Shown in pieces: positions 1-6,524 of a stretch of DNA of 38,228 nucleotides. Positions within the stretch are counted from its first letter, which is position 1. Each line of letters opens with the position of its first letter. The notes under the pieces are model-generated. The model had not been told where the DNA came from, ran no database searches, and saw only the letters and a list, made by a program, of their open reading frames with translations. The translations under genes and the position numbers were made by a program. Origin of the DNA: JBFLVU01 sp964589625 (GTDB lineage: Bacteria > Acidobacteriota > UBA4820 > DSQY01); NCBI GenBank assembly GCA_964589625.1, contig CAZPSH010000026.1, forward strand, positions 1 through 38,228, read 5' to 3'.

Positions 1-48
1 GAGATCGTAAAGGTTCGTGTCACTCAAGAGGCCAATCTAGGGCGTCTT

Positions 49-229
49 TCTACAATCCTCGAAAGAGGATGGCCTCATTGAAGCGAGTCACTTGCTAATC
101 TCATCTCACCCTCGCCACAGTGTTTCCATCCTCGAAAGAGGATGGCCTCATTGAAGCACCCCTTGTGTAGTATGGAAAAAATATGGGTATCCAGTTTCCA
201 TCCTCGAAAGAGGATGGCCTCATTGAAGC
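49..229. CRISPR. CRISPR array, three 36-nt repeats
   Basis: Three copies of a 36-nt repeat lie at 49-84, 122-157 and 194-229, separated by unrelated spacers of 37 and 36 nt. The last two copies are identical. The first matches from about base 55 onward and is degenerate over its first six bases. Each repeat contains a perfect 8-bp stem, CCATCCTC with GAGGATGG, closed by a GAAA tetraloop. Read on the plus strand the repeat ends in ATTGAAGC, which resembles the common 8-nt crRNA handle; on the minus strand it ends in GGATGGAAAC. The direction is therefore unsure, although a decayed terminal repeat at the left end would fit transcription towards the left. There are no cas genes in the window. 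The array may be an orphan, or it may be served by cas genes beyond base 1. Confidence 0.9.
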
Positions 230-244
230 GGAGATGGAGCGCCA

Positions 245-406
245 CGAGTCGACCACGCCGGGGCGTGGATTGAAACTGGCGCGGCGGCTCGCGCTATCAG
301 CAAGACGGCGTCGCCCCCCGCGCGGGGGCGTGGATTGAAACCTCCGTCCCGCTCACGAGGATCTGGCCCCTTCCGTCTCCCCCCCTCGCGGGGGGTGGCT
401 GGAGGC
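245..406 (+). CRISPR. Remnant type I-C-like CRISPR array, three repeats
   Basis: One intact 32-nt repeat lies at 310-341. It has the G+C palindrome and the GTGGATTGAAAC 3' end typical of type I-C repeats. A copy at 245-276 keeps only the last 17 bases (260-276). A copy at 375-406 matches at 22 of 32 positions in my alignment. The two spacers, 277-309 and 342-374, are both exactly 33 nt, which supports the degenerate third repeat being a true array end. The 5' side is cut off by the neighbouring array of a different repeat family, only 15 nt away, so no leader is left. It is probably inactive. Confidence 0.75.
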
Positions 407-586
407 ATTTTTATCGGGTGCGTTTGCTAGACTAGGAGCGTGTCCCCCCATCGGCATGGGGGGAGGGATGGGAACCTTATGGGGCAGGCGCGGAGGGGCG
501 GTTGAGCGCTTGTTGAAGAAGGGCAGGATGTTGGAAGAGCAGGAGCTTCCGCTCTGAGTTGGTTGCCATCGCAAAGGAGGCTGGAA

Positions 587-853
587 ATGACGCAGGTGTT
601 CGACGAAGTGACGGACCCGAAGGAAGACCCGTTCTTCGGCGGGGTGGGCGTTTTGATTCCCTTCAGGCCCGAGCAGATGAGCTTTTCCGAAGAGCCCTCG
701 ACCGAGAGCTTGGCACCTCAGCCCGAGATAGGGCCGGACGGTCGAATCGTCCCGGACAGCCCCTTCCTCCAGGCGAACAACCCCGAGCCCCCGTATCCGG
801 CGCCCCCGGGCAAAGACTGGACTATCTACGACGGGGTGTGGATTCTCCTCTAG
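587..853 (+). CDS. Small acidic proline-rich protein of unknown function
   Basis: This encodes 88 residues. The start at 587 is chosen because a strong ribosome binding site, AAAGGAGG at 574-580, lies just upstream; the ATG at 563 has no such site. Third codon positions are strongly G/C, as in the real genes of this window. The protein is acidic, begins MTQVFDEVTDPKEDPFFGG, has a proline-rich second half and ends in an aromatic/hydrophobic stretch, DWTIYDGVWILL. There is no signal peptide, cysteine, transmembrane segment or domain that I recognise. It stands alone between the CRISPR remnants and a repeat-rich stretch. It could be an orphan gene or the precursor of a modified peptide, but no modification enzyme is nearby, so no function is proposed. 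Confidence 0.6.
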   Translation: MTQVFDEVTDPKEDPFFGGVGVLIPFRPEQMSFSEEPSTESLAPQPEIGPDGRIVPDSPFLQANNPEPPYPAPPGKDWTIYDGVWILL

Positions 854-890
854 AAACGCCCGTAAAGCGCAGGGAGGCGGTCCTTCGAAG

Positions 891-942
891 GGGGCGGGCG
901 CGGAGGCCCGCCCCTACGAGAGGATCGGCGTCGGGCGACGCC
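891..942. repeat. Two intergenic hairpin repeats
   Basis: Hairpin one pairs GGGGCGGGC (891-899) with GCCCGCCCC (906-914) around GCGGAG and is followed by TACG. Hairpin two pairs GGCGTC (927-932) with GACGCC (937-942) around GGGC and is followed by TCCCACAA. Neither is followed by a T run, so they are not intrinsic terminators. The architecture of stem, short purine-rich loop, stem, and a C-TACG tail is shared with 1152-1178 and 3295-3318. Confidence 0.6.
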
Positions 943-992
943 TCCCACAAGAGACGAAAAACGGGAGACGGGAGACGGAAAAGGCAATTAGA

Positions 993-1014
993 AATTCGGG
1001 ACAGCCACCTATTT
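993..1014. repeat. Solo copy of the RAYT element end motif
   Basis: The 21-nt string starting AATTCGGGACAGCCACC is, in reverse complement, nearly identical to the end motif at 24933-24953 that flanks the REP-associated tyrosine transposase gene, and to the left end at 24119-24139. No transposase is adjacent, so this is a non-autonomous or leftover copy. Confidence 0.7.
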
Positions 1015-1151
1015 CGATTTCGTGAGACAGGAAGCGTTAAGCGGGAGACGAAAAGGCCATTGGGATTTGGGATTTTGGATTGGGGAATTGGGATTTGACA
1101 CCCTAGGCGAAGGCGAGATCGGGGGACGAGGCGAAGGACCCGGCCAGGGCC

Positions 1152-1178
1152 GGCCGTTGGCGAGCAACGGCCGCTACG
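1152..1178. repeat. Intergenic hairpin with CGCTACG tail
   Basis: GGCCGTTG (1152-1159) pairs perfectly with CAACGGCC (1165-1172) around the loop GCGAG, followed by GCTACG. The hairpin at 3295-3310 has the same CGAG loop and CCGCTACG tail but a different stem, CCGATG with CATCGG. The base changes are therefore compensatory. Confidence 0.65.
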
Positions 1179-1187
1179 GATCGGCTC

Positions 1188-1350
1188 TCCTCCCCTCGTC
1201 CCCTAATCCCCTAGTCCCCTAGTCCCTTCGTCCCCTAGTCCCCTTGTCCCCTCGTCCCCTAGTCCCGTCGTCCCGGAGTTTCCCTACTCCCCTACTCTCC
1301 TACTCACCGTCTCTCCTACTCACCGTCTCTCCTACTCTCCCACTCACCCC
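1188..1350. repeat. Pyrimidine-rich short-unit tandem repeat tract
   Basis: About 160 nt are almost pure pyrimidine on the plus strand. The first part consists of drifting 7-9-nt units around TCCCCTAG. The second part contains a perfect 16-nt tandem duplication (1299-1314 and 1315-1330, unit CCTACTCACCGTCTCT) and a third partial unit. Such tracts can vary in length by slippage and can form triplex-type structures; whether this one does is not known. It ends about 20 nt before the efflux-operon promoter. Confidence 0.7.
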
Positions 1351-1372
1351 CCGCCGAGGAGCAGGCGGCGGC

Positions 1373-1401
1373 TTGACAGGGGTGTCCGTCTTGTGGATAC
1401 T
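1373..1401 (+). promoter_or_regulatory. Sigma-70 promoter of the efflux operon
   Basis: A perfect -35 box TTGACA (1373-1378) and a -10 box GATACT (1396-1401) are separated by 17 nt. The expected start is near 1408, about 50 nt before the TTG start of the TetR gene. The -10 box abuts and slightly overlaps the palindromic operator. Confidence 0.7.
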
Positions 1402-1419
1402 TACCGGTAGGTAGGTAAG
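1400..1419. promoter_or_regulatory. Probable TetR operator
   Basis: CTTACCGGTAGGTAGGTAAG is an inverted repeat of CTTACC and GGTAAG with an 8-nt centre, and it contains the perfect palindrome TACCGGTA. The TTACC/GGTAA half-sites resemble operators of several TetR-family efflux repressors. Because it covers the end of the -10 box and the predicted transcription start, binding would block the promoter. Autoregulation is inferred from position. Confidence 0.6.
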
Positions 1420-1459
1420 GCGCTCGGGGCGGGAGGGCGCCGGCCGGCCGGAGGACGCG

Positions 1460-2140
1460 TTGAGCGAAACGACGAAGAAGACGGGAAGGAAACGCGCGGC
1501 GGCTCCGCCCCCGGCACCGCCGGAGGACGCCCGGGCGCGGCTGTTCCGCGCGGCCACGGAGCTGTTTCAGAACAAGGGCTACGCGGCCACCACCGTCCGC
1601 GAAATCGTGGAGGCGGCGGGGGTCACGAAGCCGGTGCTCTATTACTACTTTAAGAACAAGGAGGGGCTTTACCTGGCCCTCATGAGCGGGGTCATGGAGG
1701 AGTTCGATGCCCTCATCGGGGCCCACTCCGCCCGCACGGGCCCCGCGAGGGCGCGCATCGAAGCCCTCTGCGAGGAGGTGCTCGTCCTGTTCAAGCGCTA
1801 CGTGCCCGCCGTGCGCATCATGTACTCCATCTACTATGGGCCGCCCCAGGGGGCTCCCTTCCTCGATTTCGACCGCCTCCACCTGGCCTTCCAGAACCAT
1901 CTTAAGCGCATTCTCGTAGAGGGGCGGGAGGCGGGGGAGTTCCGCTTCGGGCGGACCGAGGACGCCATGTGGGCCGTCATCGGCGCCTTGAACATCGCCC
2001 AGGAAGTGGAGCTGTGCCACCCGGAGATGGCCTTGGGGACGAAGGACTTCCGCCGGATTCTGGGGCTCGTCCTGGACGCCCTCGCGCCGCAGAAGCCCGC
2101 CGAGAAAAACCGGATGAAGAGCAAGGGAGTGAAGCCATGA
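1460..2140 (+). CDS. TetR/AcrR-family transcriptional regulator
   Basis: This is a 226-residue one-component regulator, a typical family length. A lysine/alanine/proline-rich N-terminal arm is followed by a TetR helix-turn-helix at about residues 30-75, with the typical segment GVTKPVLYYYFKNKEGLY. The remainder is an all-helical ligand-binding and dimerisation domain. The start is TTG at 1460, preceded by GGAGG (1450-1454). The gene opens an operon with an adaptor, an RND pump and an outer-membrane channel. Its stop overlaps the adaptor start as ATGA, so the two are translationally coupled. By family knowledge it should repress this operon until an exported compound binds. The ligand cannot be read from the sequence. 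Confidence 0.93.
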   Translation: MSETTKKTGRKRAAAPPPAPPEDARARLFRAATELFQNKGYAATTVREIVEAAGVTKPVLYYYFKNKEGLYLALMSGVMEEFDALIGAHSARTGPARARIEALCEEVLVLFKRYVPAVRIMYSIYYGPPQGAPFLDFDRLHLAFQNHLKRILVEGREAGEFRFGRTEDAMWAVIGALNIAQEVELCHPEMALGTKDFRRILGLVLDALAPQKPAEKNRMKSKGVKP

Positions 2141-3180
2141 AGACCGCCGCCGCCGCGCTCGCCGCCACCTTGATGCTTCTCGCGGCGTGTTCCCAGAAGG
2201 CCCGGAGCGAAGCCCCGGGTGAACGCCCCCCCGTGGCCGTGGAGACGGCCCGCGTGGAGCAGGGCAGCCTGAACGTCACCGTGGACGCCGTGGGAACCCT
2301 CCAGGCCAAGTACACCGCCGAGGTGAAAACCGAGTACAGCGGGACCGTCACCCAGGTCCTCGTCACCGAATGGGTGCCGGTGCGGAAGGGCCAGGTCCTC
2401 GCGCGCCTCGACGCCCGGGAGGCGAAGGCCGCCCTCCTGCAGGTCCAGGCCGAGGCCGCCCGGGCCGACCGCGAGTACGAGCGGGCCCTCAAGCTCCAGG
2501 AGGCGGGCCTCATGACGGCCCAGGGTCTCGAAGACTCCCGGACCCTGCGCGATACCGCCGCGGCCCAATTGGACATGGCCCGGACGAGGCTGGAGAAGGC
2601 CGTGATCCGATCCCCCATGGAGGGCGTCGTCTCTCACCGCGGGGTGAGCCCCGGCGACTACGTGGAGAACATGGGCGCGCCGGCCATGTTCCGCATCGTG
2701 GACAACCGCCTCTTCGACCTCACCGTATCGGTGCCCTCTTCGCGCGTTCACCTGGTCCGGGTGGGCCAGGTCCTCCGGTTCACCTCCGACGCCGTTCCCG
2801 GCCGCGTCTTCGAAGGCCGGGTGGCCTTCATCAACCCCTCCGCCGACGAGGCCAGCCGCACGGTGAAGGTGCGCGTGGAAGTGCCCAATTCCGACGGGGC
2901 CCTCAAGTCGGGACTCTTCGTGAAGGGCACGATCCTCTGGGGAACCCGGACGGGGCTCCTCCTCGTGCCCCGGGAGGCCCTGCTTACCTGGGACGTGGCG
3001 ACGGGGGCGGCGGAGGTGTTTACGGTGGAGGAAGGGCGGGCGCGCCGGAAGGCCGTCCGCGCGGGCGAGGCCTCGGGCGGCTCGGTGGTGGTGGCCGAAG
3101 GGCTCAAGGCGGGCGACGAGGTCGTCGTGCGCGGCGCCTTCAACGTCCAGGACGGCGACCGCGTGGCCGTGGCTTCATGA
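2137..3180 (+). CDS. RND efflux periplasmic adaptor lipoprotein (HlyD/AcrA-like)
   Basis: This 347-residue membrane-fusion protein links the inner-membrane pump to the outer-membrane channel. An N-terminal signal ends in the lipobox LLAAC, placing the lipidated Cys at residue 18, so the protein should be anchored in the inner membrane facing the periplasm. It then shows a biotinyl-lipoyl-like half (KTEYSGTVTQVLV), a short alpha-hairpin (about residues 100-150), the second lipoyl half (IRSPMEGVVSHRGVSPGDYV), and beta-barrel and membrane-proximal domains (VEVPNSDGALKSGLFVKG). The start overlaps the regulator stop by 4 bp. A 220-bp repeat-bearing spacer separates it from the pump gene, which is unusual for this kind of operon. 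Confidence 0.95.
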   Translation: MKTAAAALAATLMLLAACSQKARSEAPGERPPVAVETARVEQGSLNVTVDAVGTLQAKYTAEVKTEYSGTVTQVLVTEWVPVRKGQVLARLDAREAKAALLQVQAEAARADREYERALKLQEAGLMTAQGLEDSRTLRDTAAAQLDMARTRLEKAVIRSPMEGVVSHRGVSPGDYVENMGAPAMFRIVDNRLFDLTVSVPSSRVHLVRVGQVLRFTSDAVPGRVFEGRVAFINPSADEASRTVKVRVEVPNSDGALKSGLFVKGTILWGTRTGLLLVPREALLTWDVATGAAEVFTVEEGRARRKAVRAGEASGGSVVVAEGLKAGDEVVVRGAFNVQDGDRVAVAS

Positions 3181-3401
3181 TGCCGAGAGGCCGGGATTCC
3201 GGGATTCTCGGATTCCGGGATGCCGGCAGGCAAGCACACTCCCTTTCGCCCTTGTTTCCAAATCCCAAATCCGCAATCCCAAATCCCAAATCCGCCGATG
3301 CGAGCATCGGCCGCTACGCAGGCCCGCATCTCCCCTCTTCCGCCTTTCGCCTTATTTCGTCTCCCGTTTTCCGTCTCCCGCGTAGCCTAGGGGTCTGAGA
3401 G
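3181..3401. repeat. Repeat-bearing spacer inside the efflux operon
   Basis: This non-coding spacer holds drifting GGGATTC and CCGGGAT units (3190-3230), AAATCCC units (3258-3290), a CCGATG/CATCGG hairpin with a CGAG loop and CCGCTACG tail (3295-3318), and TTCGTCTCCCG/TTCCGTCTCCCG strings (about 3356-3382). The same classes of unit occur at 854-1180. It separates two genes that normally touch, which suggests a later insertion. No intrinsic terminator with a T run is visible, so read-through to the pump is plausible. Confidence 0.65.
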
Positions 3402-6400
3402 ATGTTCCTTTCGAACCTGTCCATCAAGCGCCCCGTCTTCGCCTCGGTGCTCATGCTGGTCCTGGTGACCCTGGGCCTCTTCTCCTACCGGCGCCTGGCC
3501 ATCGACCTCTTCCCCGACGTGGAGTTCCCCATCCTTTCCATCGTCACCGAGTACCCCGGCGCCTCGCCGGAGACCGTGGAGAGGGAGGTGACGAAGCTCA
3601 TCGAGGAGGCCGTGAACCCCATCCCGGGCGTGAAGCACATCTACTCCACCTCCCGGGAGGGCCTCTCGTCGGTCATGGTGGAGTTCGAACTCCACGTGAA
3701 GATCAACGAGGCCTCCCAGGACGCCCGGGCCAAGATCAACGCCATCCGCAACGACCTGCCCGAGGCCATGAAGGAGCCGGTGATCCAGAAGCTGGACATC
3801 GCCGGAATGCCCGTCGTATCGCTGGCGGTGAAGTCCACCGCGCTTTCCCCCCGGGAACTCACCACCCTGGTGGACCGGAAGATCAAGCGCCGCGTCGAGA
3901 ACATCGCGGGCGTGGGGGAGGTGAACCTCGTCGGAACGTCCACGCGCGAGGTGGGCGTGAACGTGGACCCGGCGCGCCTCGATGCCCTCGGCATGGGCGT
4001 AAACGAGGTCATGGCGGGCCTCGCCTCGGAGAACGTGAACACGCCCCTCGGACGCCTCACGCGCGGGGGCTCGGAGATGCCCATCCGCATCGAGGGCAAG
4101 CCCGACACCGTGTCCGCCTACGGCGCCATGGTCATCGGCCAGCGGGCGGGGCACCCCGTGACGCTGGGGGAGGTGGCGGAGGTGGTGGACGGCGTGGAGG
4201 AACAGCGGTCGCTGGCCCTCGTGAACGGCGTCCCTGCGGTGGCCCTGGACGTGCTCAAGCAGTCCAAGGCCAACACCGTGGGCCTGGCCGACGCCGTCAA
4301 GGAGGAGATCGCCCGGCTCGAGACGGAGCTTCCCCCGGGCACCGAAATCACGCTGGTGCGGGACTCGTCGGTCATGATCCGGGAGTCGGTCCACGACGTG
4401 CAGGTGACCCTGATCCTGGGCGGGCTCCTGACGGTCTTCATCGTCTTCTGCTTCCTCAACTCGTGGCGCTCCACGGTCATCACGGGGCTCACGCTCCCCA
4501 TCTCGGTCATCTCCTCCTTCATCGCCATGTACTTCTTCGGCATGACCCTCAACGTCATGACCCTCATGGCCCTCTCCCTCGCCATCGGCCTCCTCATCGA
4601 CGACGCCATCGTGGTGCGGGAGAACATCGTGAGGCACCTCGAGAAGGGCCAGGACCACTTCACGGCGGCCCGGGAGGGGACCGCGGAGATCGGCCTGGCG
4701 GTCCTCGCCACGTCCCTCTCCATCGTGGCGGTGTTCGTCCCCGTGGCCTTCATGAAGGGGGTCATCGGGCGCTTCTTCTTCCAATTCGGCATCACGGTGG
4801 CCTTCGCCGTGCTCGTCTCCCTCTTCGTCTCCTTCACGCTGGACCCCATGCTCTCCAGCCGGTGGATCGACCCCGACATCGAGCGCAAGGGGAAGCGCCA
4901 CCTCCTGGCGCGCATCCTGGACCGGTTCAACGAGTGGTTCGACCGGACGGCCGAGGGATACAGGGGCGTCATCGGCTGGGCCCTGGACCACCGCGTCACC
5001 GTGTTCGCGGTGGCCGCCGCGGCCTTCGTGGCGGGCCTGGCCCTCTTCTTCAACCTGCAGGGCGAGTTCATGCCCGCCTTCGACCACGGCGAGTTCCTCA
5101 TCCGGATGAAGACCGCCCCGGACGCCTCCATCGAGGAGACCAAGGGGAGGCTCGCCGCCGCCTTGGAGGTGCTGGGCTCCTATCCCGAAATCCAGCACAC
5201 CTACGCCGCCATCGCGCCCGCCGACACGGACACGGTGCGCGACGCCCAGGTCTACGTGAAACTCAAGGATCGCGCCGAGCGCAAGCGCTCCCAGGCGGAG
5301 CTCATGCCGGACATCCGAGGCCGACTGGAGGCGATCCCCGGGCTTCAGATCTCCCTCCTCGAGGACCCCGATTCCTTCCAGAAGCCCCTCATGGTCCTCA
5401 TCAAGGGGGAGGACATCCCCACGCTCAAACGGTACGCCCAGGAGCTGAAGCGCAAGATGTTCGGGATCGAGGGGATCGTGGACCTGGAGGCCACCCTGGA
5501 GCAGGACCTCCCCGAATACCGGCTGGTGGTGGACCGTGAACGCGCCGCCTCCCTCGGCCTCAACACGTCGTCCCTCGTCCAGAGCCTCGGCGCCCTCGTG
5601 GGGGGCCAGGTGGTCTCCACCTACGAGGACGAGGAGGGGGAGGGCGTGGACGTGCGGGTCCGCCTGCCCGAAGGGCTGAGGCGGGACGTGGCGCAGGTGG
5701 GAGACCTCCGGCTCGCCGTGCCCGATCCCGAGGGCCGGCCGGCCCTCGTGCCCGTGGCCGACCTGGTCCGCGTGGAGCGGGCCGTCTCCCCCTCGGAGAT
5801 CAGCCGGCAGGACCTGAGCCGGCAGGTGGTGGTGAGCGCCAACCTGGACCGACTTCCGCTGGGGACGGCGGGCGCCAAGGTCATGGAGGCCGCCGCGACC
5901 ATGGAGATGGAGCCCGGCTACCGGGTGGCCATGTCGGGCGACACGGAGGCCATGATCGAGTCCTTCGGGTACATGGCCGAGGCCCTCTTCCTGGCCATCA
6001 TCCTCGTCTACCTCATCCTTGCCGCCCAGTTCGAGTCCTTCATCGACCCGCTGGCCATCATGCTCTCCCTTCCCCTCTCGGTGGTGGGCATGGCGGGCAT
6101 GCTCTTCCTGACGGGAGACACCATCAACATCATGTCCCTCATCGGGCTCATCCTGCTCATGGGGCTCGTGACGAAGAACGCCATCCTCCTCGTGGACTAC
6201 GCCAAGGTCCTGAGGCGGTCGGGCGTGGAGCGTCGGGAGGCGGTCATACGCGCGGGGCGCACCCGGCTCCGGCCCATCTTGATGACCACCCTCGCCATGA
6301 TCTTCGGCATGCTGCCCCTGGCCCTGGCCATCGGGCAGGGCGCCGAGATACGCGCCCCCATGGCCCGCGCCGTCATCGGGGGACTCGTCACCTCGACCCT

Positions 6401-6524
6401 CCTGACGCTCCTCGTGGTGCCCGTGGTCTACACGGTCCTCGACGACATCGGCGGGTGGATCCACCGGAGGTGGGCGGGGGATTTCGTTTCGGAAGAAGCC
6501 GCGGAAAAGGAGACCTCGCCGTGA
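3402..6524 (+). CDS. RND-family efflux pump, inner-membrane permease (AcrB-like)
   Basis: This 1040-residue proton-driven permease has the normal length for hydrophobe/amphiphile or related RND exporters. The N-terminus (FLSNLSIKRPVFASVLMLV) is characteristic. Twelve membrane spans are arranged as one, a large periplasmic loop, five to six, a second large loop, and the rest. The proton-relay pair is present as IDDAIVVREN with Asp400 and Asp401 in the fourth span, and the matching Lys925 lies in GLVTKNAILLVDY in the tenth. The last codons overlap the channel gene as GTGA. With the upstream adaptor and downstream TolC-like channel it forms a complete tripartite exporter. Substrate cannot be predicted. 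Confidence 0.96.
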   Translation: MFLSNLSIKRPVFASVLMLVLVTLGLFSYRRLAIDLFPDVEFPILSIVTEYPGASPETVEREVTKLIEEAVNPIPGVKHIYSTSREGLSSVMVEFELHVKINEASQDARAKINAIRNDLPEAMKEPVIQKLDIAGMPVVSLAVKSTALSPRELTTLVDRKIKRRVENIAGVGEVNLVGTSTREVGVNVDPARLDALGMGVNEVMAGLASENVNTPLGRLTRGGSEMPIRIEGKPDTVSAYGAMVIGQRAGHPVTLGEVAEVVDGVEEQRSLALVNGVPAVALDVLKQSKANTVGLADAVKEEIARLETELPPGTEITLVRDSSVMIRESVHDVQVTLILGGLLTVFIVFCFLNSWRSTVITGLTLPISVISSFIAMYFFGMTLNVMTLMALSLAIGLLIDDAIVVRENIVRHLEKGQDHFTAAREGTAEIGLAVLATSLSIVAVFVPVAFMKGVIGRFFFQFGITVAFAVLVSLFVSFTLDPMLSSRWIDPDIERKGKRHLLARILDRFNEWFDRTAEGYRGVIGWALDHRVTVFAVAAAAFVAGLALFFNLQGEFMPAFDHGEFLIRMKTAPDASIEETKGRLAAALEVLGSYPEIQHTYAAIAPADTDTVRDAQVYVKLKDRAERKRSQAELMPDIRGRLEAIPGLQISLLEDPDSFQKPLMVLIKGEDIPTLKRYAQELKRKMFGIEGIVDLEATLEQDLPEYRLVVDRERAASLGLNTSSLVQSLGALVGGQVVSTYEDEEGEGVDVRVRLPEGLRRDVAQVGDLRLAVPDPEGRPALVPVADLVRVERAVSPSEISRQDLSRQVVVSANLDRLPLGTAGAKVMEAAATMEMEPGYRVAMSGDTEAMIESFGYMAEALFLAIILVYLILAAQFESFIDPLAIMLSLPLSVVGMAGMLFLTGDTINIMSLIGLILLMGLVTKNAILLVDYAKVLRRSGVERREAVIRAGRTRLRPILMTTLAMIFGMLPLALAIGQGAEIRAPMARAVIGGLVTSTLLTLLVVPVVYTVLDDIGGWIHRRWAGDFVSEEAAEKETSP

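Larger units (their letters stand above)
854..1372. other. Gene-free, repeat-rich stretch
   Basis: This region upstream of the efflux operon shows no convincing coding sequence. It holds two G+C hairpins (891-942), a copy of the transposon-end motif (993-1014), oligo-repeats of GGGATTTGGGATTTTGG type (about 1064-1094), a third hairpin with CGCTACG tail (1152-1178), and a long pyrimidine-rich tract (1188-1350). Short strings such as GGGAGACGGGAGACGG (about 963-978) recur inverted at about 3360-3380. It looks like a landing site for small mobile repeats. Confidence 0.7.

Noticed and set aside
444..463. Perfect hairpin CCCCCCAT/ATGGGGGG around CGGC
   Set aside because: No T run follows and no gene ends nearby, so it is not called a terminator; it could be part of the decayed CRISPR flank.
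559..1098. 179-codon frame overlapping the 88-residue gene
   Set aside because: It is Arg-rich, runs into the hairpin repeats and lacks the strong ribosome site of the overlapping frame at 587.
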